From Methanoregula sp. (GTDB taxonomy: Archaea > Halobacteriota > Methanomicrobia > Methanomicrobiales > Methanospirillaceae): a stretch of DNA of 53,166 bases. The translations under genes were made by a program, and so were the position numbers. The stretch covers positions 1 through 53,166 of the forward strand of contig PLLR01000074.1 of assembly GCA_003141335.1 (NCBI GenBank), written 5' to 3'. A model generated the notes under the pieces. It saw nothing but the letters and a program-made list of their open reading frames with translations, searched no databases and was not told the DNA's origin. Shown here piece by piece: positions 1 to 11,214 of the stretch (position 1 is the first letter of the stretch; each line of letters starts with the position of its first letter).

Positions 1-86
1 GAACCAAGTGCGTAAGTCCTATTTAAGAAGATTTCAGAGTATCGGACAAGCCATTGTTTCTTCATGAATTTTTTTCACCAGATTGA

Positions 87-377
87 TTATTTTTTCTTTC
101 TCGCCATCTTACGTACCCGTTCTACCTCATCGGTATCTTCAATCCGGAGCAGGTAGGTTCCATGACAGGGTTTTGTATACGGAAAGATGATCTTTTTGCC
201 ATCCTCAATACCGAGAGCAATCGGCGGAAGACCGATGATGTACTCGTCAAAGAGCTTGTAACCGGGATCAACATACCAGATCTCTTTGAAATTCTTTTCT
301 GCATATTCCCGGCACTCCTTGAACGAAGCACCGAGCGGGAGGATCATCTCGTATTTCAGGTTCTCGATACAGCCCAT
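87..377 (-). CDS. DUF1894 family methanogen protein
   Basis: A 96-residue soluble alpha/beta protein of the DUF1894 type, a small family I know only from methanogens (an MTH1880-like structure exists); its biochemical role is not established. The sequence has no signal peptide or membrane segment and ends in a basic tail (RKMARKKK). Its start lies 22 bases inside the end of the DUF1890 gene, so the two are probably translationally coupled. It is the last gene of the tRNA-Cys/pscS/metY/metX operon; after the stop there is only a short T-rich stretch to the window edge. The family call comes from recognition of the sequence, and the function is unknown. Confidence 0.8.
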   Translation of the reverse strand: MGCIENLKYEMILPLGASFKECREYAEKNFKEIWYVDPGYKLFDEYIIGLPPIALGIEDGKKIIFPYTKPCHGTYLLRIEDTDEVERVRKMARKKK

Positions 378-838
378 CCGAACACCTCGTTTATCTTTGC
401 TTTCAGCTGCATCGGGTTATGTACCGCTTTGTCGACAATTTTCTCGCAGGGGAAATTTATCTCGTCGGCAAGCGGCCCGGGATCTTTTCCAAAGACAATA
501 ACAACCAGCCTTCGTTCCGGCAGCAGGTGGCGCATCGTCGCCGCGTAGGCAATTGCCGCATCGTTGTGCGCAAAGACCACGCAGAGATCGCAGTCCCTTT
601 TCTTCTCAACTATTTCGGCGATGCACTTTTCAAGTACCATCGTATCTTCGATGTAGTGCCTTTCGGGGTCCGAAACTTTCAGGAGATTGAGAACAGAGGG
701 GTTGCCCGCGATAAGAACATCGGTACCTCTTTTTTTCAGGTTGTGTGCTACATGAAACGCGAGCGCTTGTTGTGCAGGTGCCTCCGGGCACCCGAGTACG
801 ATGAGCGCTTTTTTTGGTATTACTGGTATGTCGGTCAT
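356..838 (-). CDS. DUF1890 family methanogen protein
   Basis: A 160-residue protein with a Rossmann-like opening (KKALIVLGCPEAPAQQAL) and repeated beta-strand segments (DVLIAGNPSV, CDLCVVFAHND, RLVVIVFGKD). It matches the DUF1890 family of methanogens, whose function is unknown. The start at 838 was chosen because it overlaps the stop of the upstream editing-domain gene in an ATGA (835-838); a longer reading would run far into that gene. It overlaps DUF1894 downstream. Pairing of DUF1890 and DUF1894 suggests a common role, possibly in a complex, but the sequence does not show which. Confidence 0.8.
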   Translation of the reverse strand: MTDIPVIPKKALIVLGCPEAPAQQALAFHVAHNLKKRGTDVLIAGNPSVLNLLKVSDPERHYIEDTMVLEKCIAEIVEKKRDCDLCVVFAHNDAAIAYAATMRHLLPERRLVVIVFGKDPGPLADEINFPCEKIVDKAVHNPMQLKAKINEVFGWAVSRT

Positions 839-1392
839 CTTTTCTCTCCGATTATTGCCTGTTTGCCGGAGCAGGTTCCTGTGCATTCAGCGGACTGCTG
901 GCAGACATGCTCCGCATCCGCTTCCTTGAACGGGTGATGGCAGTACGGGCACGTGAAATCACATTCGGTCCCTTCGTACGGGCAGATGGTCATGGAGAGA
1001 TCGGCGAGCGGGTGCCCCTTGCCCCGGATTTCGAACTCCTTGTACCAGCCGAACGGTGCCCGTTTCACTTCAATCGGTTCTCTGTTAAGTGCGTCTTCGA
1101 GTCCTTTGAGAATGGAGAACGCAACCTGAGGCGACCCGAGCGTGCTCGTCAGGTGGGCATAGGGGTAAATCAGCACTTTTCTGACTTTGAGTTTTTCCAG
1201 TCGCTGCAGTATATTCTGGTGTGCACTTGCGATTACCTTGTCAGGATTTTTCTCATCGATTTTCTCGACACAACAGAAGAGGACAACGCATTCCTCCATC
1301 CGGTCCTCGCGCACAGTAAGAGGTTCTGCCAGCTTTGTCTTCTGGGTTGCATTGTACCACATAGAGGATGCATGAATGGAGAGGATCCTCAT
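835..1392 (-). CDS. Stand-alone archaeal ThrRS-type editing domain protein with Cys-rich tail
   Basis: A 185-residue protein resembling the archaea-specific N-terminal editing domain of threonyl-tRNA synthetase (PF08915 type), which removes serine from mischarged tRNA-Thr. The N-terminus ([20 protein letters not shown]) and the strand [14 protein letters not shown] are typical of that domain. The catalytic and anticodon-binding domains of ThrRS are absent. Unlike the plain domain, it ends in a Cys/His-rich segment (about residues 135-178, including [17 protein letters not shown]) that looks like a zinc- or Fe-S-binding knuckle. It starts in an ATGA overlap with metX (1389-1392) and ends in an ATGA overlap with DUF1890. 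An operon with tRNA-Cys and SepCysS hints at a role in tRNA quality control there; this is inference. Confidence 0.75.
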   Translation of the reverse strand: MRILSIHASSMWYNATQKTKLAEPLTVREDRMEECVVLFCCVEKIDEKNPDKVIASAHQNILQRLEKLKVRKVLIYPYAHLTSTLGSPQVAFSILKGLEDALNREPIEVKRAPFGWYKEFEIRGKGHPLADLSMTICPYEGTECDFTCPYCHHPFKEADAEHVCQQSAECTGTCSGKQAIIGEKR

Positions 1393-2875
1393 GAGTTACC
1401 CCTCCCAATAAGCATACTGATTGCATCGCTCGTGATGAGACCAATGAGATGCTGATCTGCATCAACGACCGGCAGGGCCGAGATGGAGTGCTCCTCCATT
1501 TTCTTTGCGGCAGATTCGATCGGTTCATCCGGGGCTGTTGTGATGACATTTTTTGACATGATCTCATCAAGCCAGAGGAAATTTCTGGCAACTGCTTTTG
1601 CGATATCCCACGAGGTGACGATGCCGACGAGATGCCCGCTCATCGACAATACCGGCAGGTGGTTGACCTCCAGGTTGATCAATCGCCGTGCCGTAACAGC
1701 AGTTGTTACCCCTTCCTCAATGGTCGGGACATTCCTGATCATGACATCGCTGACCACGGTCCTTGAGAGGAACTGGGTAATCAGGTAATTGATCTGGCCG
1801 GATTCCAGTAAGAACGCATCATGGCCGTAGTTGGAACGGATCTCGCTGTACCGGACCTCGCATTCATTTGCCGTCAGCGCTGATATGATCTCCTGCGACT
1901 GGTAGGGTGGGTAGAGCCAGTCAGAGGAGACCGAAATGACGAGGAATCCTGCGTGTACTCCTGCAAGCCCTTTAGCGAGCGAACCGTCTTTTATCAGGTC
2001 GAAGTAATCGATCGCCTTTGTTATGTACAGGTACGAGTTGGCATCGAACCGCTGGGTGAACGTGTCACCCTGGTGGTGGAGATAACTCTCCACGGCAAAA
2101 TCTGTCGAGAGGTCAAACCCGATCCGGTCCTTTGCCTGGAGCGAGCGGCCGAACTTCGCATGCATCGACTCGTCGGAGAGATACGTGATATGTCCGACCA
2201 TGCGGGCGAGTGCGAGTCCCTTGACCGGGCCGGCCGAATCATACGATTTCCGGTCATAGTAGTTGCCGCAGTTCCACTCGGGATCCGAGATGATCGCCTT
2301 CCGACCGACTTCGTTGAACGCGATCTGCTGGGGCGTGGAGTAGCCCGTAGTTGCTATTACGATCGCCTTTTTCACCATATCCGGGTAGCTGACCGTCCAC
2401 TGGAGCACCTGCATGCCCCCCATCGATCCGCCGGCCACCGCATAGAGCTGCGGGATGCCGAGATGGTCGATGAGCAGTTTCTGGGCGTTCACCATATCCC
2501 TGATAGTAATTACCGGGAACGCAGCACCATAGGGTTTGCCAGTCGCCGGGTTGTCTGATGATGGGCCGGTCGATCCTTTGCAGCCACCGATCACGTTCGA
2601 GCAGATCACACAATACCGGTCCGTATCAAAGGCTTTGCCCGGGCCAACTACCGCATCCCACCAGCCCGGTTTATCCTCACCCTCATGAAATCCCGCAACA
2701 TGGGCATCGCCCGAGAGTGCATGGCAGATTAAAATGGCATTGTTCCGTTCCCGGTTCAGCTTACCGTATGTCTCGTAGGCAATAGTTAGGGAAGGAAGAG
2801 TATCCCCGCTTTCAAGTGCGAGCGGGGAGGGATGGTGATAATAGTGTGTTGTTACCGTGCCCACAGACCCTTTGA

Positions 2876-2879
<4 letters not shown>
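1389..2879 (-). CDS. metX: Homoserine O-acetyltransferase with C-terminal CBS domains
   Basis: Acetylates L-homoserine with acetyl-CoA to give O-acetylhomoserine, the substrate of the MetY-type enzyme encoded just upstream. It is 496 residues: an alpha/beta-hydrolase fold with nucleophile elbow AGGSMGG (Ser152) and the YGHDAFLLE stretch holding the catalytic His. About 120 further residues form two CBS motifs ([14 protein letters not shown] and [10 protein letters not shown]), typical of archaeal MetX and suggesting regulation by an adenosine ligand. Bacterial MetX lacks this extension. The start at 2879 overlaps the stop of a 29-codon micro-ORF. Acetyl rather than succinyl specificity is inferred from the family. 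Confidence 0.93.
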
Positions 2880-5632
<2,753 letters not shown>

Positions 5633-5642
5633 GATACCTCCA

Positions 5643-5714
5643 AGCCAGAGCCCGGAATCGAACCGGGTTGTAGTTGATCTGCAGTCAACCGCGTAGCCAC
5701 TCCGCCACTCTGGC
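5643..5714 (-). tRNA. tRNA-Cys (GCA)
   Basis: A 72-nt cloverleaf on the minus strand. The acceptor stem pairs GCCAGAG with CTCTGGC, the anticodon stem GTTGA/TCAAC encloses loop CTGCAGA with anticodon GCA, and the T-arm is CCCGG-TTCGATT-CCGGG. The discriminator is U73, as required for Cys. CCA is not encoded (TGG follows). The D-stem is short (GCG/CGC). It is immediately upstream of pscS with no room for a separate promoter, so the mRNA must be released by tRNA processing or read as one primary transcript. Confidence 0.95.
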
Positions 5715-5725
5715 ACAGTGTCTGA

Positions 5726-5776
5726 ATTCACAATTGTGAATCTGACCATAATAAATAACAATTGTGAATATTTATA
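5726..5776 (-). promoter_or_regulatory. Promoter and two palindromic operator sites of the tRNA-Cys/pscS/met operon
   Basis: Reading the minus strand, a TATA box (TATAAATA, 5769-5776) lies about 57 bases before the tRNA. A perfect 16-base palindrome, ATTCACAATTGTGAAT, occupies 5726-5741, near or just after the expected start of transcription. A second, imperfect copy (ATTCACAATTGTTATT) occupies 5754-5769, abutting the TATA box. The centres are 28 bases apart. Such placement would let a dimeric repressor block TBP and RNA polymerase. The regulator is unknown. Confidence 0.65.
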
Positions 5777-5850
5777 GGTTTTGTGATTGACAGATGCCTT
5801 ACGGGCGGTGCGCCCTACAGCAGCGATACGAGAAAAGAGTGGCCTGATTT

Positions 5851-5867
5851 CATCGGGGCCACCGATG
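5851..5867. repeat. Short perfect inverted repeat
   Basis: CATCGG and CCGATG separated by five bases, located in the gap between the tRNA-Cys promoter and the end of the flavoprotein gene. Another small hairpin (GGGCG/CGCCC) lies just before it near 5806-5818. They could help end the flavoprotein transcript, but neither has a convincing T-run, so a terminator is only a possibility. Confidence 0.3.
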
Positions 5868-5902
5868 ACCTGATAGCCCGCGGTTGACAGGAAAAAAGGA
5901 AA

Positions 5903-6478
5903 TTATTTTTCCAGTTTTTTCATCAGCCACGCCATATTGGTACCCAGCGTCTTCATCGTTGCGAGGCCCTCTTTATCCTTTTTCACATCACCGGGTGCAA
6001 GCCCCATACCGATGTTCCAGTAGGATGAGCCGGGGACAATCATCTGGCTGATCAAGAAGAAATGGTTAAGCGTATCGAACATATGGATTGCACCGGCCCG
6101 ACGGGCTGCAACCACAGCAGCGCCAACCTTGCGCTGGAACATGTGATCGTTTGCCCGTGCTACATATCCCGTACGGTCGATGAGCGCTTTCATCTCCGTT
6201 GAAACATCCGTGAAGTAGGTGGGCGATGCCAGGATGATCCCGTCAGCTTCAACCATCTTTACGATGCACTCGTTAACGACATCGTTGTTGATCACACACC
6301 GCTGGTCACGGTTCTCATAACATTTTCCGCAGGCAAGGCACCCCCGATTTTTTTTGCCCGCGAGCTGTACCATCTCGATCTCGATCCCTGCTTTTTTGGG
6401 TTCCCTGAACACCGTGTTCACCAGAATGGCTGTATTACCGTCTTTTCTGGCACTGCCGTTAAATGCTACGACTTTCAT
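5903..6478 (-). CDS. Iron-sulfur flavoprotein (flavodoxin-fold, Isf-like)
   Basis: A 191-residue flavodoxin-fold protein of the NADPH-dependent FMN reductase/Isf group. The FMN phosphate loop is seen at the N-terminus (AFNGSARKDGNT). A compact cysteine motif, CLACGKCYENRDQRC (CX2CX2CX7C), matches the unusual [4Fe-4S] site of archaeal iron-sulfur flavoproteins. ASPTYFTDVSTEMKALIDR is the usual FMN-binding stretch. Such proteins pass single electrons or detoxify O2/H2O2 in methanogens, but the physiological partner here is unknown. It is transcribed alone, divergently from the Mg2+ ATPase gene. Confidence 0.85.
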   Translation of the reverse strand: MKVVAFNGSARKDGNTAILVNTVFREPKKAGIEIEMVQLAGKKNRGCLACGKCYENRDQRCVINNDVVNECIVKMVEADGIILASPTYFTDVSTEMKALIDRTGYVARANDHMFQRKVGAAVVAARRAGAIHMFDTLNHFFLISQMIVPGSSYWNIGMGLAPGDVKKDKEGLATMKTLGTNMAWLMKKLEK

Positions 6479-6613
6479 TTTCTACCTCTTTTCATTAGTG
6501 TTGTCCTGAATACTATAGAATCCCCGTTTGCTGCCACAACCGCATGAACCGAGCTGGCCATCCATAACCTTCTTTAGAGTCCGTGCCGAAAATGGATCAC
6601 AGGCTGCATCATC

Positions 6614-9154
6614 ATGGCGGAAGAAGAGTTCCCATTCATTCCTGTCGATCAGCTGATGGAAACACTGCACACATCACTGCAGGGTCTCTCTTCTGAAGAG
6701 GTTGAATCCCGAAAGGCATCCTATGGCCCCAATGCGGTGGTACGGCAGAAAAAGCTGGCAGCCTTTCGCCAGTTTGCCGGCCAGTTCAAAAACCCGCTGA
6801 TTATTATACTCCTCCTCGCAGCGGTCCTCTCCGTTTTTCTTGCGGAATTTGTCGATGCAATGATCATCATCGTGATTGTGTTCCTGAGCGTGTTCATTGA
6901 CTTTTTCCAGGAGTACCGGGCAGAACGGGCAGTCGAGCTCTTAAAGGAAAAAATCTCTACTCTGGCCACGGTTATCAGGGCTGGAATCCGGCAGGATGTG
7001 CCATTGTCGGAGCTGGTCCCGGGGGACATCATTACCCTGTCCGCCGGTGATATTGTGCCTGCAGATGCCCGTGTCATCCTTGCCCGGGATTTCTTTGTGG
7101 ACCAGTCGGCACTCACAGGAGAATCGTTCCCGGTGGAAAAAACAGCACAGATTCGGGCGGGCGAGAAACAGGATCCGCATCTATGGGAACAATACTTGTT
7201 CATGAGCTCACCGGTAGTTTCCGGTAGTGCAACGGCAGTAGTGGTAAAAACCGGGATGTCGACCGAATACGGGAAGATTGCAGAACGGCTGACCGCCCGG
7301 CCACCGGAGACGGAATTTGAACGCGGGCTGAAGCAGTTTTCGTACCTTGTCACCCGGATCATCTTCCTCCTTGTTATATTCGTTTTTTTCACCAATGCCC
7401 TGTTTAAACATGGTGTCCTCGAATCGCTCCTGTTTGCGGTTGCACTTGCAGTTGGCCTGACGCCCGAGCTGCTCCCCATGATCCTGACGCTCAATCTCTC
7501 GAAGGGGGCGCTCGCGATGTCAGAGAAAGGAGTGATCGTCAAGCACCTGGCCTCGATCCAGAACTTCGGGAGCATGGACATGCTCTGCACCGACAAGACC
7601 GGGACACTGACCGAGAACCGGATCACACTGGTGTACCATGTGGATGCAGAAAGGAACACCAGTGAACAGGTACTGTTGTATTCGTACCTGAACAGTTATC
7701 ACCAGACAGGACTGAAAAGTCCGCTTGACGATGCAATTCTCAGAACGAGCGGCGTGGAGATCGGGCAGTTCCAGAAAATTGACGAAATCCCGTTTGATTT
7801 CATTCGGAAACGGGTCTCGGTCGTAGTTGCAAAAAACCAGGATCGTATTCTGATCACCAAGGGGGCGCCCGAGGAGGTCCTGAAATTATGTACCCGTGTT
7901 TCCCGAATGAGCGTGTCAGAACCTTTTTTTGGGGATTGGCATACGCGGGCTGTGGGTTTATACGAAACGCTCAGCAGTGAAGGGTTCAGGGTCCTTGCTG
8001 TCGCTTCAAAAGAGATCACGGAAGAAAAATCCACTTATACCTTTGATGATGAAACCGACCTTACCCTGCATGGCTTTGTTGCATTCATCGATCCCCCCAA
8101 GGAGACCGTACGTGAATCACTGCGCATGCTCCATGACGCGGGAGTTGAAGTGAAGATCATCACCGGCGATAACGAACTCGTCACCCGTCATGTATGTGCC
8201 GCACTCGAGTTCCCGATCACCCGGATGATTAAGGGGAGCGAGATCGCCCGGATGGACAGCGACACCCTCGCCAGCGCAGTCGAGCAGGCGAACATATTCA
8301 CCCGGGTTTCCCCGCCACAGAAAGAACGGATCATCAGGGCGCTGATGAAGAATAATCACGTGGTTGGCTATCTCGGGGACGGGATCAACGATGCCCCCTC
8401 GATCCGGGCCGCAGATATCGGGATCACGGTGGACAACGCAGTCGATATCGCAAAGGAATCTGCCGACATCGTCCTGCTGAAAAAAGATCTCCGCGTACTC
8501 CGGGACGGCATCCTTGAAGGACGGAAGACGTTTGGAAACACGATGAAGTACATCATGATGGGGACAAGCTCGAATTTTGGTAACATGGTCAGTGTCGCGG
8601 CCGCGTCACTCTTTCTGCCCTTCCTTCCCCTTCTTCCTGTCCAGATACTCCTTAATAACCTCCTCTACGACGTGTCCCAGTCAACAATTCCAACGGATGC
8701 GGTTGATGAGGAATATGTACTGGCACCAAAACGGTGGGATATCGGATTCATCAAAAAATTTCTGCTCGTATTCGGACCGGTCAGTTCCCTGTTTGATATC
8801 CTCACCTTTATCAGTCTCCTGGTGGTATTTCACGCACCCATGGAGATATTCCGGACGGTATGGTTTCTCGAATCGCTCTGCACCCAGACATTCATCATTT
8901 TTGCCATCAGGACCCCCAAGGTACCGTTCTATAAAAGTCATCCCAGCAGGCTCCTTATCATCAGCAGCATATTCGTTGTCCTGGCCGGGATCGCAATCAC
9001 CCTCACACCCGCAGGTGGTCTCTTTGGTTTTGTCCCCATCACGTTCCCGTATTTCCTGCTTATAGGGGCACTTGTGGCCGGGTATATCGTCGTTGTTGAG
9101 ATCGTCAAAAAAAGGTTTTACCGTAATACCATCAACCGGAATGGCACTCATTGA
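6614..9154 (+). CDS. mgtA: Magnesium-translocating P-type ATPase
   Basis: An 846-residue membrane ATPase of the P3B (MgtA/MgtB) type, importing Mg2+. The phosphorylation motif DKTGTLT starts at D327, the actuator motif is ALTGESFPVEK, the hinge is GDGINDAPSIRAADIGI, and the membrane motif VGLTPELLPMI fits the Mg2+ group rather than Ca2+ pumps. Hydrophobic helices lie near residues 55-95 and 245-300 and in the last 200 residues. The ATG at 6614 gives the normal N-terminal domain. It seems to be a single-gene unit; no riboswitch-like leader was recognised in the 135 bases upstream. Confidence 0.93.
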   Translation: MAEEEFPFIPVDQLMETLHTSLQGLSSEEVESRKASYGPNAVVRQKKLAAFRQFAGQFKNPLIIILLLAAVLSVFLAEFVDAMIIIVIVFLSVFIDFFQEYRAERAVELLKEKISTLATVIRAGIRQDVPLSELVPGDIITLSAGDIVPADARVILARDFFVDQSALTGESFPVEKTAQIRAGEKQDPHLWEQYLFMSSPVVSGSATAVVVKTGMSTEYGKIAERLTARPPETEFERGLKQFSYLVTRIIFLLVIFVFFTNALFKHGVLESLLFAVALAVGLTPELLPMILTLNLSKGALAMSEKGVIVKHLASIQNFGSMDMLCTDKTGTLTENRITLVYHVDAERNTSEQVLLYSYLNSYHQTGLKSPLDDAILRTSGVEIGQFQKIDEIPFDFIRKRVSVVVAKNQDRILITKGAPEEVLKLCTRVSRMSVSEPFFGDWHTRAVGLYETLSSEGFRVLAVASKEITEEKSTYTFDDETDLTLHGFVAFIDPPKETVRESLRMLHDAGVEVKIITGDNELVTRHVCAALEFPITRMIKGSEIARMDSDTLASAVEQANIFTRVSPPQKERIIRALMKNNHVVGYLGDGINDAPSIRAADIGITVDNAVDIAKESADIVLLKKDLRVLRDGILEGRKTFGNTMKYIMMGTSSNFGNMVSVAAASLFLPFLPLLPVQILLNNLLYDVSQSTIPTDAVDEEYVLAPKRWDIGFIKKFLLVFGPVSSLFDILTFISLLVVFHAPMEIFRTVWFLESLCTQTFIIFAIRTPKVPFYKSHPSRLLIISSIFVVLAGIAITLTPAGGLFGFVPITFPYFLLIGALVAGYIVVVEIVKKRFYRNTINRNGTH

Positions 9155-9294
9155 ATATCCTGAACAGGTAGTTTACAGCAGGTTAAAATCAGGATGATAG
9201 GGATCGTTCAATAACGATTCAGTATTTTTCCTGCAGTCGTTACGCTCAGCAGGGCTCTGCCCTTTACCCCATGTTGCTGCCAGGACCAGGGACC

Positions 9295-9615
9295 ATGAAG
9301 ACAGAGTTAAGTGTGAAGATGGCCGGGTGTGAAACTATCGATGGTAAAGGAAATGAAAAAAATGATTCATGTGATTTATAGGAAGAACTCATCGATGAAT
9401 TTATCCCGATTGAGCGTTTGAGCAGAAAGGATATTACTGAACAGATCATGCAAGCTAGTATCCAATTAACAGGTGCGAACAATGCTCCAGAAAATTGCCA
9501 TCTGCATACTGGTCCTCTGTGTTTTTCTGTGCGGGTGTACCACACCACTACCGGACAAAACAGGGTCAGTCACGATCACCTCGTCGCCATCCGGTGCGGA
9601 GGTCTACCTCGATAA
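9295..9615 (+). pseudogene. Possible gene remnant with in-frame amber codon
   Basis: From ATG 9295 a frame runs to 9615, interrupted only by TAG at 9379-9381. The part after the TAG (EELIDEFIPIERLSRKD, then ITEQIMQASIQLTG) reads like ordinary protein, but I do not recognise it. Its end overlaps the lipoprotein gene in another frame, where its composition no longer looks coding. A decayed gene fragment is the simplest reading. The rest of the gap 9155-9294 holds nothing I can identify. Confidence 0.25.
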
Positions 9616-10129
9616 TGAATATCACGGCACTACGCCAAACACCATCAATGTGGTACCAGCCGGTAACCACACGGTGGAGATTCGTGAACGCGGGTATAAA
9701 AACTGGTCCCAGAACATAACAGTTACTTCAGGACATACTGCATCTGTCACACCATCACTGGTGCCGGATGCGGCCACAGTTCCGACAACAGTCCCGGTCA
9801 CCTTTGCCACCATGACAAAAAAAGACGTCCCGCAGATCCATATCGATGGCTATTGGACCTGGCCGGCAATAAGGAGTAATACTAATCCGGAACCACTCCT
9901 TGTGCATGTTGAGGGTGCCAATGTCGGGTATGCTGATGCACGGGAGGTAACGACATCTGCGAATATGTACTTAGACGGACGACAAATCTGCTGGACCAAG
10001 GTTTACCTGGGAACGATAAAAGCCGGTGGACATGTCACAAAAGACACCATGATGTCCTGCTCGCTCCCGCCCGATGTAAACAGCCAGAATTTAAAAATCG
10101 AGTTTGAGAATGTGGTAATTAGTCCATAA
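9482..10129 (+). CDS. PEGA-domain lipoprotein
   Basis: A 215-residue exported protein. An N-terminal hydrophobic signal (IAICILVLCVFLCGC) ends in a lipobox (LCGC), so it is probably lipid-anchored outside the cell. Residues about 30-90 form a PEGA domain (SVTITSSPSGAEVYLD, GTTPNTINVVPAGNHTVEI), a surface beta-domain common in methanogens. The C-terminal half, after a Thr/Pro-rich linker, is an unassigned beta-rich domain with a Cys pair (C at ICWTK and MMSCSL). The ATG at 9482 has AGGTG six bases before it; an in-frame GTG at 9473 is the alternative. Binding partner unknown. Confidence 0.8.
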   Translation: MLQKIAICILVLCVFLCGCTTPLPDKTGSVTITSSPSGAEVYLDNEYHGTTPNTINVVPAGNHTVEIRERGYKNWSQNITVTSGHTASVTPSLVPDAATVPTTVPVTFATMTKKDVPQIHIDGYWTWPAIRSNTNPEPLLVHVEGANVGYADAREVTTSANMYLDGRQICWTKVYLGTIKAGGHVTKDTMMSCSLPPDVNSQNLKIEFENVVISP

Positions 10130-10236
10130 CACAATTTCCCCGTTCCCTGAATGCAGTCAGAGAAAACGGGCTCCTGCAAGACGGAAGAGTTTTCCCGGTT
10201 AACGATACGCGTCCATCATCGGTTTTTTTTTAGAGA

Positions 10237-11214
10237 TTATGTACTTCTGTTTGTTTGCCGGAGCATGCGGAGCACTGCTTCCCCGAACTCCCGGGTCCCC
10301 GCTGAACCACCAAGATCCCGGGTTTTAATCCCGACTGCGAGCACCTCCTGTACCGCCGCCTCAATACGTTCCGATCCCCGGGCATCGCCACAATAGGCAA
10401 GGAGCAGCCCCGCACTCCGCAGGGCAGCGATCGGGTTTGCAATGTTCCGCCCGGCAATATCCGGGGCACTCCCGTGCACCGGCTCAAAAAGGGCATAGCG
10501 GTCACCGATGTTGGCACTCGGCACCAGTCCCAGTCCTCCGACAAGATACGAAGCCACGTCCGAAAGGATATCCCCGAAGATGTTGGTCGTGACAACAACA
10601 TCATACGAGGCGGGATGCTGGAGGATATCCAGCGCAAGAGCGTCGATGAACTTGTCATTACAGGAGATCCCCACAGCTTTCGCTTCGGCAAGGCAGATGT
10701 CACGGAACAATACATCGGACTTGAGCACGTTTGCCTTATGCCCGATGGTCAGCCTGCCGTTCCGCTGGTGTGCAAGCCGGATTGCAGAACGGACGATCCG
10801 TTCGGTACCCATCCGGGTCACCACCCGGAGTGTGGTTGCCCGGTCAGCGCCAATCTCCTCAATTCCGGAATAGAGCCCCTCGGTATTTTCCCGCACGATC
10901 ATAATGTCGAACCCGTCACCTTTGACCGGCCGCAGGTTCGCGTAGAGATCGAGCGCTTTTCTCAGCCGCAGCACCACGCTCTGGTAATCCTTCATGGGGG
11001 GAGTCGTAATTGCTCCGAACAGGATCGCATCTGCGGTCTTCAGTTCGGCAATATCGCGATCTGCACACGGGCATCCGGTCTGTTCCCAGCGGTGGTATCC
11101 GACATCAACCGGGAAGTATTCGTACTCGGGATGGAGCAGTTCGAGAACGTTTTGTGCAACCGGGATCACCTCATGACCGATCCCGTCCCCTTCAACAATT
11201 GCAATCCGGGTCAT
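10237..11214 (-). CDS. aksF: Homoisocitrate-type dehydrogenase (AksF, isopropylmalate dehydrogenase family)
   Basis: A 325-residue beta-decarboxylating dehydrogenase that would oxidise (homo)n-isocitrates to 2-oxoadipate, 2-oxopimelate and 2-oxosuberate for coenzyme B. Family motifs are IVEGDGIGHEV at the start, IVRENTEGLYSG, TNIFGDILSDVAS for metal binding, and LFEPVHGSAPDIAG for NAD. Leucine-pathway LeuB is very similar; the AksF call rests on the operon, which holds a YLRT-type HacB and an AksA-like synthase. The start at 11214 overlaps the preceding gene's stop as ATGA (11211-11214). It is the last gene of the operon, facing the lipoprotein gene. Confidence 0.85.
   Translation of the reverse strand: MTRIAIVEGDGIGHEVIPVAQNVLELLHPEYEYFPVDVGYHRWEQTGCPCADRDIAELKTADAILFGAITTPPMKDYQSVVLRLRKALDLYANLRPVKGDGFDIMIVRENTEGLYSGIEEIGADRATTLRVVTRMGTERIVRSAIRLAHQRNGRLTIGHKANVLKSDVLFRDICLAEAKAVGISCNDKFIDALALDILQHPASYDVVVTTNIFGDILSDVASYLVGGLGLVPSANIGDRYALFEPVHGSAPDIAGRNIANPIAALRSAGLLLAYCGDARGSERIEAAVQEVLAVGIKTRDLGGSAGTREFGEAVLRMLRQTNRST

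Noticed and set aside
6721-7659. Long open frame (312 codons) on the minus strand inside mgtA
   Set aside because: Its translation is Ser/Arg-rich without any domain and it is fully antisense to a well-conserved P-type ATPase.
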